From: a virus
DNA: 31,262 nucleotides
Virus record (IMG/VR): IMGVR_UViG_3300029286_003703
Span: 1 to 31,262 of that record
Direction: 5' to 3' (one strand)
Shown: piece after piece, positions 15,108 to 21,614 of the stretch
Position numbering within the stretch: the first letter of the stretch is position 1
How the letters are laid out: each line of letters begins with the position of its first letter
Translations under genes and position numbers: made by a program
Notes under the pieces: generated by a model
Seen by the model: only the letters and a program-made list of their open reading frames with translations
Told to the model about the DNA's origin: nothing
Databases searched by the model: none

Positions 15108-15654
15108 TCAGCCATTCCTCCGTGTATTCCCCCAAAAGCTCCCGCGTGTAGCCGCTCATGGACCGGACAGGGCAGCAGCGCAGCAGATCAGCGATCCATC
15201 GCCAGCCCGCCTGGAAATGGGCGTAATGCCCCTCGTCGATCGGGACCCCCGCAAGGATGATCTTTTGATAGCCGAGGCGGAGGCCGACCTTCAGGCCGAG
15301 CATGGCGGATGAGCCGGAGTAATGATGTAGATTACGCGGATCGTCCGCCGCAAAACGGGGGCGGCAATCATAGTCGCATGTCGGCCCTGTCAGATCGGGC
15401 AGGACATGATCGACGCCGGAATGCTGTCGGTTGGAAAATGTCTCATAGTCCGTATTCAATCCGTTCAGTTGCCGCCGTTCCCGGATCGCGGCGAAGTCGT
15501 CCTCATGGCTGACATGATACGCAAGGCGCCGGATATTGAGAATCGCCGGGGATCCGGCGCCGATCAACATAATATCGAACCGCGCATGATCCGGGACAGC
15601 GGCCAGGTCGTAAAGAACGCATGGGGCGGAACCGGCGATAATCAGTTTATCCAT
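15100..15654 (-). CDS. Rossmann-like protein, DUF115/MptE- or sialyltransferase-like (paralogue 1)
   Basis: This protein has 184 residues. The start MDKLIIAGSAPCVLYDLAAV resembles the Gly-rich nucleotide loop of DUF115/MptE-like and CST-I-type sialyltransferase proteins. In the second half HHYSGSSAMLGLKVGLRLG leads to YQKIILAGVPIDEGHYAHF, matching the Gly-x-Ala ... Gly-Tyr-x-x-Ile-x-Leu-x-Gly pattern of those families, where it binds the CMP or pyrophosphoryl donor. The C-terminus PVRSMSGYTRELLGEYTEEW is shared almost word for word with the next gene upstream, so the two arose by duplication. It overlaps its neighbours by 8 bases on each side. The nucleotide-binding inference is moderate; the substrate is unknown. 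Confidence 0.55.
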   Translation of the reverse strand: MDKLIIAGSAPCVLYDLAAVPDHARFDIMLIGAGSPAILNIRRLAYHVSHEDDFAAIRERRQLNGLNTDYETFSNRQHSGVDHVLPDLTGPTCDYDCRPRFAADDPRNLHHYSGSSAMLGLKVGLRLGYQKIILAGVPIDEGHYAHFQAGWRWIADLLRCCPVRSMSGYTRELLGEYTEEWLNA

Positions 15655-16159
15655 TCAACCATTCCTCCGTCGGCGCACCGAGCAGTTCCTTCGTCCAGCC
15701 GGACATCGACCGGACCCGGCCATTCAAGAACTTCTTTTTCTGTTCCCAACCTGCGCGGAAGGTTTCATAGTTATCATTTTTGACGCTCTTGCCGGTCATG
15801 GGGCAACCGCACAGGACGATCCGGCGGTAGCCGAGTTTGACCGCGGCCTGCGCGCCCATGAGAGCCGATGATCCGGAGCATTCTCCGCCAAGCAGGGGCT
15901 CGATGATGTCAACACCCGGTTTCTGCTCGTGCGAAATCACGATGTAGTCCGTGTTCCCGCCGATGGATTCCCGGCGCGCCTTGATCTCCGGGATCTCGAC
16001 CGGGTGGTAGGTCGCCATGTATTTGATCGGCCACGGATACTTGTTGACGGCGTCCAGCCCGATCGCCATGAAGTCCGCCCGGGTCTCGTCCATCGCCAGG
16101 ACGGTGAGATCGTCGAGCACGCAGAGCGCGGCGCCGGTTATGATCAGGATGCTCTTCAT
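15647..16159 (-). CDS. Rossmann-like protein, DUF115/MptE- or sialyltransferase-like (paralogue 2)
   Basis: This protein has 170 residues and starts MKSILIITGAALCVLDDLTV at an ATG overlapping the preceding stop as ATGA. It carries ADFMAIGLDAVNKYPWPIKY, then MATYHPVEIPEIKARRESIG, then CSGSSALMGAQAAVKLGYR and IVLCGCPMTGKSVKND, the same fold order as its neighbour. The end GRVRSMSGWTKELLGAPTEE aligns with the neighbour's end with few differences, while the middle has diverged, so the copies probably act on different substrates or form a heterodimer. It is the first gene of the accessory cassette, directly after the tail-terminator-like gene. The function is inferred from distant family resemblance. 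Confidence 0.55.
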   Translation of the reverse strand: MKSILIITGAALCVLDDLTVLAMDETRADFMAIGLDAVNKYPWPIKYMATYHPVEIPEIKARRESIGGNTDYIVISHEQKPGVDIIEPLLGGECSGSSALMGAQAAVKLGYRRIVLCGCPMTGKSVKNDNYETFRAGWEQKKKFLNGRVRSMSGWTKELLGAPTEEWLNG

Positions 16160-16659
16160 TGGCTGTATGGATCTCCAATCTTCGTCCAGTAGGTCACCAG
16201 AAAAACGGCAGATGCCCCAACGGTCGTCGAACCATCTTCCGGGTAGGAGTCCGTTCCGCCGCCCTGGTAAACGATATTTTCCATGTACGGATTGAGATAA
16301 GTGACCGGCGATGCGGGACTGGTTACCAACCGCCGCCTATCCCATGCCGGAGAGGTGAAGCATTTGATCAGGTCGCCCAGGATGCGCTCGGAAATGACGG
16401 AAAGATTCTCCGCACCGAACACCGCGATTCCCTCGATTTTAACCGGCATTCTGTGGCGCGATTGGCCGTTGGCATTCTCCGCTGTCTCCACCTGCGGCCA
16501 GACCACCGTGCAGGGGAGATCATCCGGATCGATCTTTGGCCGGGCCCGCAGGACCGTTTCGCCGATGTCGGTCGCATAGGCCTGCGGTGAGCCGGTCGTC
16601 CGGATGACGGCGGCCCGCGCGATGAGCTCCAGGATGATCAATTCGCGAATGGTGTTCAT
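16156..16659 (-). CDS. Tail terminator-like protein (U-like position)
   Basis: This protein has 167 residues. It begins with a helix typical of tail-completion proteins (MNTIRELIILELIARAAVIR), then TVVWPQVETAENANGQSR, KIEGIAVFGAENLSVISERI and a C-terminal strand region VGASAVFLVTYWTKIGDPYS. This layout (N-terminal helix, mixed alpha-beta core with a basic strand, late Tyr/Trp strand) fits phage tail terminators, which cap the tube and join it to the head. It follows the Z-like gene and overlaps it by ATGA. In lambda the next gene would be the tail tube; here six accessory genes intervene. Confidence 0.65.
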   Translation of the reverse strand: MNTIRELIILELIARAAVIRTTGSPQAYATDIGETVLRARPKIDPDDLPCTVVWPQVETAENANGQSRHRMPVKIEGIAVFGAENLSVISERILGDLIKCFTSPAWDRRRLVTSPASPVTYLNPYMENIVYQGGGTDSYPEDGSTTVGASAVFLVTYWTKIGDPYSQ

Positions 16660-17252
16660 AGTTTGCTCAGTTCGTAATTCAGTTCTTTGTCAACGGCCTT
16701 GTGAATACGGTCATCCGCCTTCGCCAGAACGGCGTTCATCACCGGATCGTCCCCCAGGATGTCCGGAATGCGGGAGCCGAAGAGCTGTTTCATCGGCAGG
16801 CGGTATTTTTTCGGCAATTTCCCGTAGGCGATTTTCTTCACAGGTCCTTTGGCGCCATGCCACTCCCGCCAGAAGACGCCCTTATGGCCGCTCTTCAAGG
16901 TCTGGATGAACGCCCCTTTGATTACGGAACGCGGATTTTTCTTCTTCACCTGGACGGAGACGCCCGCCTTGGTCTGCCGGGCGGAAAATTCAATCAGCGG
17001 CAGAGGGGGACCCGAGCTTGAGACCAGGCCGGAAAGTTGCGTCACGGTCGCCTTGACGGTCCGGAATGTCCCGTCCACGGCGCTTTTTTTAGCGGTTATG
17101 ATGCTGCGGATCTCCGCCGAGGCGTCGGTCTTGACGCCGGCGAGCGTGTCGTTGATCGCCCGGCTCAGGACTTTCGGAACGACATCGTCAATTCCCCGCA
17201 GCATGGATTTGACATGGGCGACATCCGCCTCGTTGAACTTGATCTCGATCAT
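16656..17252 (-). CDS. Minor tail protein Z-like
   Basis: This protein has 198 residues: MIEIKFNEADVAHVKSMLRG, then VVPKVLSRAINDTLAGVKTDASAEIRSIIT, then a basic beta region (VQVKKKNPRSVIKGAFIQTL, HKGVFWREWHGAKGPVKKIA) and LPKKYRLPMKQLFGSRIPDIL. This order matches the Minor_tail_Z family, whose lambda member helps finish the tail so that it can bind the head. It is coupled by ATGA to the FII-like gene upstream and to the terminator-like gene downstream, the FII-Z-U order of lambda. High Lys content and length are as expected. Confidence 0.8.
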   Translation of the reverse strand: MIEIKFNEADVAHVKSMLRGIDDVVPKVLSRAINDTLAGVKTDASAEIRSIITAKKSAVDGTFRTVKATVTQLSGLVSSSGPPLPLIEFSARQTKAGVSVQVKKKNPRSVIKGAFIQTLKSGHKGVFWREWHGAKGPVKKIAYGKLPKKYRLPMKQLFGSRIPDILGDDPVMNAVLAKADDRIHKAVDKELNYELSKL

Positions 17253-17569
17253 GTCACCACCGCCTTGACGGTGAGGCCGTCGTTTTCAAGGATCGCCTGG
17301 ACGGTGTAGATCGTGTCATCGGACGGGATATCGAGAGTGAAGGTCTCGCCGCGGTTCGGCTCCCTGGTCAATACCGAAAGAAGCGCCTCAATCGTCGTCC
17401 CCTGCTGCCAGACCTGCGTCTCGACGCCCGACGGCTGCAGCATCACATTGAAATCGATGAAAACCTTGCAGGGGATCGAATCGCCCGTTGCGGGTGTGAA
17501 AACGGCATCCTCCCCGGCGGCATCGAAGATCCCGGGAAGGGCTGCGGCGAATACGGCTCTAAGTCCCAT
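17249..17569 (-). CDS. Head-tail attachment protein FII-like
   Basis: This protein has 106 residues. Its start overlaps the upstream gene's end by 11 bases. The N-terminal helix is MGLRAVFAAALPGIFDAAGE, then DAVFTPATGDSIPCKVFID (the Phe-Thr-Pro pattern typical of the Phage_Attach family), then a beta domain with PNRGETFTLDIPSD and YTVQAILENDGLTVKAVVT. In lambda the homologue forms the knob to which tails attach. The order 49-residue protein, FII-like, Z-like, U-like supports the call. Confidence 0.75.
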   Translation of the reverse strand: MGLRAVFAAALPGIFDAAGEDAVFTPATGDSIPCKVFIDFNVMLQPSGVETQVWQQGTTIEALLSVLTREPNRGETFTLDIPSDDTIYTVQAILENDGLTVKAVVT

Positions 17570-17708
17570 GGATCTCGTTCCCCTTCTCGTCCCGGACGGG
17601 GTTTCCGGTCTCGTCCAGGACAGGTTCGGACGCTACGTTAAAAAGGACAGGCGGCGCCAGGCGGACCGGCTCCAGAATCGGCGATTTCATCGTCGGGTTG
17701 AAGTTCAT
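17559..17708 (-). CDS. Small head-completion-region protein (49 residues)
   Basis: ATG at 17708 overlaps the previous stop as ATGA; TAG at 17561-17559 lies 11 bases inside the FII-like gene. The peptide is MNFNPTMKSPILEPVRLAPP, then VLFNVASEPVLDETGNPVRD and a charged end (EKGNEIHGT). Pro-rich, no membrane segment. Overlaps on both sides, codon use like its neighbours and full coverage of an otherwise unexplained gap argue that it is real. Function unknown; a head-tail joining cofactor is possible from position. Confidence 0.6.
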   Translation of the reverse strand: MNFNPTMKSPILEPVRLAPPVLFNVASEPVLDETGNPVRDEKGNEIHGT

Positions 17709-18037
17709 TCGCTCACCCCGTTCACCCCGCTTGTGATGATGACGTTATAGGTTTTCCCGGTGTCGAAACTGGCCGGGGTGAAGCGAATCTCCTCCGCAAA
17801 GCAGGGGCCGAAGGTCTTCAAAAGCTCGGTCCCGGTCAAATCGAAACTCCCGTCCAGCGTCACGAACTCCCGGGCGCCGGGGGAGCGGATAGCCACGGCC
17901 AGACTCCCGGCGGAGGGCGTTGCGCTCACCTCCACCTCGATCTGGTGGTAGCAGAAATCTTTGGACGCGCCCAGAGCGACGATAAAGGCGCCGTCCGCCT
18001 GGGTCTTGTCGCTGACCACTTCATTGAAAAGAATCAT
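17705..18037 (-). CDS. Predicted beta-rich virion-region protein
   Basis: This protein has 110 residues and starts MILFNEVVSDKTQADGAFIV. Alternating hydrophobic strands (YHQIEVEVSATPSAGSLAVAI, GTELLKTFGPCFAEEIRFTP, KTYNVIITSGVNGVSE) suggest a compact beta sandwich without catalytic motif or membrane segment. It follows the major capsid gene after a palindrome-containing gap and is ATGA-coupled to the 49-residue gene. In other siphoviruses this slot holds head-completion or minor decoration proteins. The family is not recognised. Confidence 0.5.
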   Translation of the reverse strand: MILFNEVVSDKTQADGAFIVALGASKDFCYHQIEVEVSATPSAGSLAVAIRSPGAREFVTLDGSFDLTGTELLKTFGPCFAEEIRFTPASFDTGKTYNVIITSGVNGVSE

Positions 18038-18058
18038 GTTACACCTCGTGTTTCCTTG

Positions 18059-18094
18059 ATTCTTGGGGACAGATTGAAATCTGTCCCCAAGAAT
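18059..18094. repeat. REP-like palindrome, family A, copy 4, extended arms
   Basis: Perfect 17-base arms with a 2-base loop (18076-18077). The core is the family A core with one T missing at the centre; five extra bases on each side (ATTCTT / AAGAAT) pair, and differ from the flanks of the other copies. It lies in the gap between the capsid stop and the next start. The remaining part of that gap (18095-18166) shows nothing recognisable. Confidence 0.8.
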
Positions 18095-18166
18095 TCCATT
18101 CGGCCCTCGCCCGGCCCGCCGCCGGAGAGATTAGGCAGTGGGCCGGGTCAATGAGAGGGCTCTGGG

Positions 18167-19135
18167 TTACGCTGTGATATTTGACATCAAATACCCGGCG
18201 CCGGTGAAGATGAACGCCTCGTCGATGTTGTGCCGCACCCGGTACACGTTCGACCGTTTCTGCTCCTCGCGGTACTGCTCCGTCACGAGGTTCTGGGGGC
18301 TGTCCGCCGTCCACAGGAAACTCCGCCCGAGGCACGGCTCGCGGAGATCCGGCCCGCCGGAAGATGTCTTCGCCAGCAGGACGTATTCGTCATCCCAGAT
18401 ATCGGCGAGACTGAAGGACTGGCCCTTTTTGGCCGAACTTCGGATCGCATCCCCGACGATGACCTTCCCGACGCCGAAATACTGCGCCAGCACGGACTTT
18501 TGCTGCTCTTCCCCGCCGATCTGGATCGGGTTGGTGTATTGCAGAACGTCTGTGATCTCCTTGATCATCATCGTGTTGCGGAACACCTTGTAGCTCATCG
18601 CCATAACGTTCGGGATGAGTCCGGAGGCCGCTCTCATGGCTGCCTTCGCGGTGTTCACGTCCGCCCTCGGGGTTGCCGTTGCCGCCGTGCTCCACTCGGT
18701 ACCCACATCAGCCGTCCCGGTGATGTTGGAGGTGTTGAAAAGCGCATCGGCGATGCGTTTTTCCTGGCCGCGGAGCAGGGTATCGACCGCCCGCTTGACC
18801 GCCACTTCCTCGGCGTCGAAATACCGACGATAGAGGGCCGCCTCCAAGTCGTCCACGAGCTCCTCCCATCCGTATTCTTGGCAGGCATAGGTGCCGGTCT
18901 CAAACTTGTAGTCGCTCCGGTTGTAGTTGCCTCGCGAAGCCCTTGAGGTTTCCTGCAACTTGAGCAGGGATTCGATGGGGATGACCGGGTAGTCCGCCGA
19001 CTGCTCCGGAACGTCAAAGATCGGAAGCAGTTCCAATCCGATAAAGCCGCGCTGGGATGCCTCCAACGCATATTCGTATGCGATGGCTCCCAAGTCGGCC
19101 CGTTGTAATGTCGTTGCACTGGTAGGTCTGGGCAT
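18167..19135 (-). CDS. Major capsid protein
   Basis: This protein has 322 residues and starts MPRPTSATTLQRADLGAIAY. Position (after decoration-like protein, before head completion) and sequence fit a HK97-fold major capsid protein: SRASRGNYNRSDYKFETGTY and QEYGWEELVDDLEAALYRRY, consistent with the E-loop/N-arm region, a long helix (EEVAVKRAVDTLLRGQEKRI, the spine helix), then TSNITGTADVG, LIPNVMAMSYKVFRNTMM and an A-domain-like stretch with QYFGVGKVIVGDAIRSSAKK. It ends in NIDEAFIFTGAGYLMSNITA. Hundreds of copies per particle imply strong expression; both gene junctions are non-overlapping and carry palindromes. No protease-cleaved delta domain is obvious, in line with a separate scaffold. 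Confidence 0.8.
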   Translation of the reverse strand: MPRPTSATTLQRADLGAIAYEYALEASQRGFIGLELLPIFDVPEQSADYPVIPIESLLKLQETSRASRGNYNRSDYKFETGTYACQEYGWEELVDDLEAALYRRYFDAEEVAVKRAVDTLLRGQEKRIADALFNTSNITGTADVGTEWSTAATATPRADVNTAKAAMRAASGLIPNVMAMSYKVFRNTMMIKEITDVLQYTNPIQIGGEEQQKSVLAQYFGVGKVIVGDAIRSSAKKGQSFSLADIWDDEYVLLAKTSSGGPDLREPCLGRSFLWTADSPQNLVTEQYREEQKRSNVYRVRHNIDEAFIFTGAGYLMSNITA

Positions 19136-19162
19136 TTGCTATTCCTCCTTTTCCTTTTTCTC

Positions 19163-19190
19163 GGGGAACATGATGCGGCATCGTGTCCCC
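19163..19190. repeat. REP-like palindrome, family B, copy in the capsid leader
   Basis: Arms GGGGAACATGATGC and GCATCGTGTCCCC around one central base, with one extra A in the left arm and one mismatch. It lies 27 bases upstream of the capsid start, between decoration-like stop and capsid ATG, so it sits in the transcript leader of the capsid gene. Related to the copy at 14688. Confidence 0.7.
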
Positions 19191-19198
19191 CGTTTTGT

Positions 19199-20173
19199 TT
19201 ACGAAGTCTTGATCTTCGTCTTGTATTCGATCCACAGGGCCGACATGTACATGGCGTTGGTCGTGTGGGCTGCGGGGGTCAGGCTGACCGACAGGGTCTG
19301 CGCGCCGGCCGGAACATCCGCGGCGGCGATGGTGATGATCTTCTCCGCCCAGGTGGCCGTCTGGTTGGTCTCGCCGGTATCCTCCACCAGCGTGTCGCCC
19401 TCGTTGAAATAGGCGTCGCAGGTGAAGCCGACCGCGTTGGTCGTCCCGGCGCTCTTGATCCGCGTATGGATCACGATATCCGCCGCATCATCGAGATCCG
19501 GGGGAAGCGGGATCTGGAAGATAACCGGGTCGTTGTTGCTGGCCGCCCAGGTGACCACCTGGCAGCCATCCAGCGGCGAGGCGGTGGCGGGGCCGAGGAC
19601 CGGCGTGGTATCGCTGGCCAGGAGACCGCCGTTTGCGGCGATATTGCCGACCGCAAAGGCTGCGGCTTCCCGGAGAGTTGCCAGCGGAATCGGGATGAAT
19701 CCCTGAACGCTGATCGCATTCTGATAGAGTTCCTGCAGGGCCGCTTCCACCGTTGCGGCGCTTGTGAAATTTCCGGCGTCGGCCTGGGAGACCGAATCCG
19801 CCGTCGTGGAGATCACCGTGAAATCGATGAACTCGATGATATCGCCGCTTGCGGTGGCCTCTTCGAGGGAGATGCCGATGGCGGTTCCGTCGGAGGTGTC
19901 CTTGACGCCGCCGGCTGCCGCCCCGTAAAGGATTGCGCCGACTGCGAGGGCTTCCGTTGCCACGCCTTCATGCGTGCCCGGATAGGTACGCAGTTTGACC
20001 GACAGCAAAGTGCCGTCCGCTGCCGCAAATTCCGCGATGCCGATATGCTGCTCCCCGGCGCCTGCGAGTTCAACCTGCACAGGGACCGTGGTCGATGCGG
20101 ATGTGAGTTTCACCCGCGCCTTGTCGGTAATGGCCCCGTTTGCCGTAAATGTTCTGATTCCTTCGTTATACAT
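19199..20173 (-). CDS. Capsid decoration-like protein with an added C-terminal domain
   Basis: This protein has 324 residues. Residues 1-115 (MYNEGIRTFTANGAITDKARVKL, VELAGAGEQHIGIAEFAAAD, EALAVGAILYGAAAGGVKDT, IGISLEEATASGDIIEFIDF) match the DUF2190/decoration type pattern, proteins that bind the outside of expanded capsids. The lambda D position, between protease/scaffold and capsid, agrees. From residue about 130 onward a second, beta-rich domain of nearly 190 residues follows (PPDLDDAADIVIHTRIKSAG, FTCDAYFNEGDTLVEDTGET, LSVSLTPAAHTTNAMYMSAL), which may be displayed on the virion surface. The decoration call is fairly secure; the function of the extra domain is unknown. Confidence 0.65.
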   Translation of the reverse strand: MYNEGIRTFTANGAITDKARVKLTSASTTVPVQVELAGAGEQHIGIAEFAAADGTLLSVKLRTYPGTHEGVATEALAVGAILYGAAAGGVKDTSDGTAIGISLEEATASGDIIEFIDFTVISTTADSVSQADAGNFTSAATVEAALQELYQNAISVQGFIPIPLATLREAAAFAVGNIAANGGLLASDTTPVLGPATASPLDGCQVVTWAASNNDPVIFQIPLPPDLDDAADIVIHTRIKSAGTTNAVGFTCDAYFNEGDTLVEDTGETNQTATWAEKIITIAAADVPAGAQTLSVSLTPAAHTTNAMYMSALWIEYKTKIKTS

Positions 20174-20200
20174 GCTTATTCCTCCTTTTCCTGTTTTCTG

Positions 20201-20225
20201 GGGGACAGATTTGAAATCTGTTCCC
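20201..20225. repeat. REP-like palindrome, family A, copy 5
   Basis: 12-base arms around a central base (20213) with one G/T mismatch, so the left arm is GGGGACAGATTT and the right arm ends TTCCC. It lies in the 61-base gap between the scaffold/protease stop and the decoration-like start. An extra G extends the left side without pairing. Confidence 0.75.
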
Positions 20226-20234
20226 GTTCCATTC

Positions 20235-20744
20235 CTATTCCTGTTTGGACTGGGGTTTCAGACTCGCAAGCCACGTCTCATGCAGTTTCGGGTTTTCCCT
20301 GGCGACGATCGACACCGCGGTTCCGCGCCCGACCTTCTTCTCGGAAATCACCTTTTCGACTTCGGCCATGAAATCCTTCTCCGCCGGTTTCGCGGGGAGA
20401 ACCGGGGCCGCCGGCTGCGCCACACCGAGCGCTCCGTCCTCTTTCAGGGCCGCGTGGACCGCCAACCGTGTCGTCTTTTCCGCGGCGACCATCTTCATCG
20501 CCGCCTCCTGGCCGGTGGTCTTGCCGTCCGCAGCCAACTGATCGATCAGGGCTTCGTGCCCGGGGATGAGTTGCGCCCGAACATCCGCAATCCGCTGACG
20601 TTCCGCCGCCGCTCCCAGGGCCTTGCCCTCCTCGATCCCTGTCTGTTTCGCGGCGGTTGCGTGTTCCAGGCCAAAAGCCTTTCCTTCCGCCAAAACCGCT
20701 TCATACACGTCGGGATGTTTCGTCTTGAGTTCGTCTTTATTCAC
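20235..20744 (-). CDS. Nested capsid scaffold protein (Nu3-like), internal GTG start
   Basis: Within the protease gene, in the same frame at codon 291, a GTG (bases 20744-20742) lies 8 bases after a perfect AAGGAGG ribosome site, which would give a 169-residue protein starting MNKDELKTKHPDVYEAVLAEG. The product is nearly all helix and highly charged, ending LHETWLASLKPQSKQE, as expected for a scaffold that fills the prohead and is later removed. Lambda makes Nu3 from the 3' part of gene C in the same way. Location at the exact domain boundary strengthens the call. Experimental proof is lacking. Confidence 0.75.
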   Translation of the reverse strand: MNKDELKTKHPDVYEAVLAEGKAFGLEHATAAKQTGIEEGKALGAAAERQRIADVRAQLIPGHEALIDQLAADGKTTGQEAAMKMVAAEKTTRLAVHAALKEDGALGVAQPAAPVLPAKPAEKDFMAEVEKVISEKKVGRGTAVSIVARENPKLHETWLASLKPQSKQE

Positions 20745-21614
20745 GATAGGTTCCTCCTTTGCTGAAAATTGCTGTCCTGCCGATACTTCGGCTGAATTGA
20801 TGAGATCGGAAAACGCTTCCACACCGTCCACGAGCCCGACCTCCATTGCCTGTTTGCCGATAAAAATCTTGCCGTCCGCCATCGCGAGCGCCGCTTCCTG
20901 ATCCACGCCGCGATTCCTGGCGATCGTGTTGACGAATGTCAAATAGAAATAATCAACTTGATCCTGTATAGTGGCCGCGCCCTCATCCGAAAGCGGTCGA
21001 TGCGCGGAATAGACCCGCTTGTAACGGCCGCCGGTGATCTCCGTCCATTTCTCGCCCATCATCTCTTCTGACTTTGAATAATCTATATGAGTTGCAACGA
21101 CGCCGATCGAGCCAACTAAGACCGTATCGCCGGAGATGTAGATCTCATCCGCTGCCGACGCGATCCAGTACGCCCCGGAGGTCATCGATCCGTCGGTATA
21201 AGCGATGATCGGCTTCTGCCCGCGCGCCTGGAAGATCGCCTCGCCCAGTTCCTCCGTACCGTCCAAGGTCCCGCCAGGGGAATCGACATCCAGCAGGATC
21301 GACTTCACCAGCGGGTCGTCAAGGGCCGCCTGGAACGCGATCCCGATCTGTTTCAGCGACGAGCCGCCGAAGAGGAATGAAAAGAAGGAGATCCCCTTCG
21401 TCAGGACGCCCTTCACCGGGATCACGGCGACGCCGTTCATCACCTGGTAGGCCTCCTCCTGCTTGTCGCCGCCCGGGATCAGGGCGACGCTGGCCTGCAT
21501 CTCTTTCCAGTCGATCTTCGGGCCGCGCAGGTGGGCGCTGTAAATGTTCCGGATCTCCGCCATCTTCTCGGGGCAGATGGACCAGGGGCTTGTCAATATG
21601 TCGAGGAGTTTCAT
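20235..21614 (-). CDS. Phage S49-family (SppA/ClpP-fold) head maturation protease with scaffold domain
   Basis: This protein has 459 residues. The N-terminal 290 residues are an S49 serine protease: AVIPVKGVLTKGISFFSFLF, SILLDVDSPGGTLDGTEELG, then GSMTSGAYWIASAADEIYIS with the nucleophile Ser near residue 144, and TVLVGSIGVVATHIDYSKSE with the likely general base Lys near residue 175. It should cut scaffold and itself during head maturation. Residues 291-459 are Lys/Glu/Ala-rich helices (HATAAKQTGIEEGKALGAAA, AEVEKVISEKKVG), the scaffold part. This is the lambda C/Nu3 plan. The ATG overlaps the portal stop by ATGA. Signal peptide absent, as expected for a cytoplasmic phage protease. Confidence 0.85.
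   Translation of the reverse strand: MKLLDILTSPWSICPEKMAEIRNIYSAHLRGPKIDWKEMQASVALIPGGDKQEEAYQVMNGVAVIPVKGVLTKGISFFSFLFGGSSLKQIGIAFQAALDDPLVKSILLDVDSPGGTLDGTEELGEAIFQARGQKPIIAYTDGSMTSGAYWIASAADEIYISGDTVLVGSIGVVATHIDYSKSEEMMGEKWTEITGGRYKRVYSAHRPLSDEGAATIQDQVDYFYLTFVNTIARNRGVDQEAALAMADGKIFIGKQAMEVGLVDGVEAFSDLINSAEVSAGQQFSAKEEPIVNKDELKTKHPDVYEAVLAEGKAFGLEHATAAKQTGIEEGKALGAAAERQRIADVRAQLIPGHEALIDQLAADGKTTGQEAAMKMVAAEKTTRLAVHAALKEDGALGVAQPAAPVLPAKPAEKDFMAEVEKVISEKKVGRGTAVSIVARENPKLHETWLASLKPQSKQE
20753..20759 (-). promoter_or_regulatory. Internal ribosome binding site for the nested scaffold
   Basis: AAGGAGG on the coding strand, a perfect complement to the 16S rRNA 3' end, inside the protease gene and 8 bases before an in-frame GTG. 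In the protein it encodes Lys-Glu-Glu, so it costs nothing in the long product. Confidence 0.75.

Noticed and set aside
19136-20371. A 411-codon open frame on the plus strand
   Set aside because: Antisense of the decoration-like gene and the junction palindromes; composition is Arg/Gly-rich without domain.
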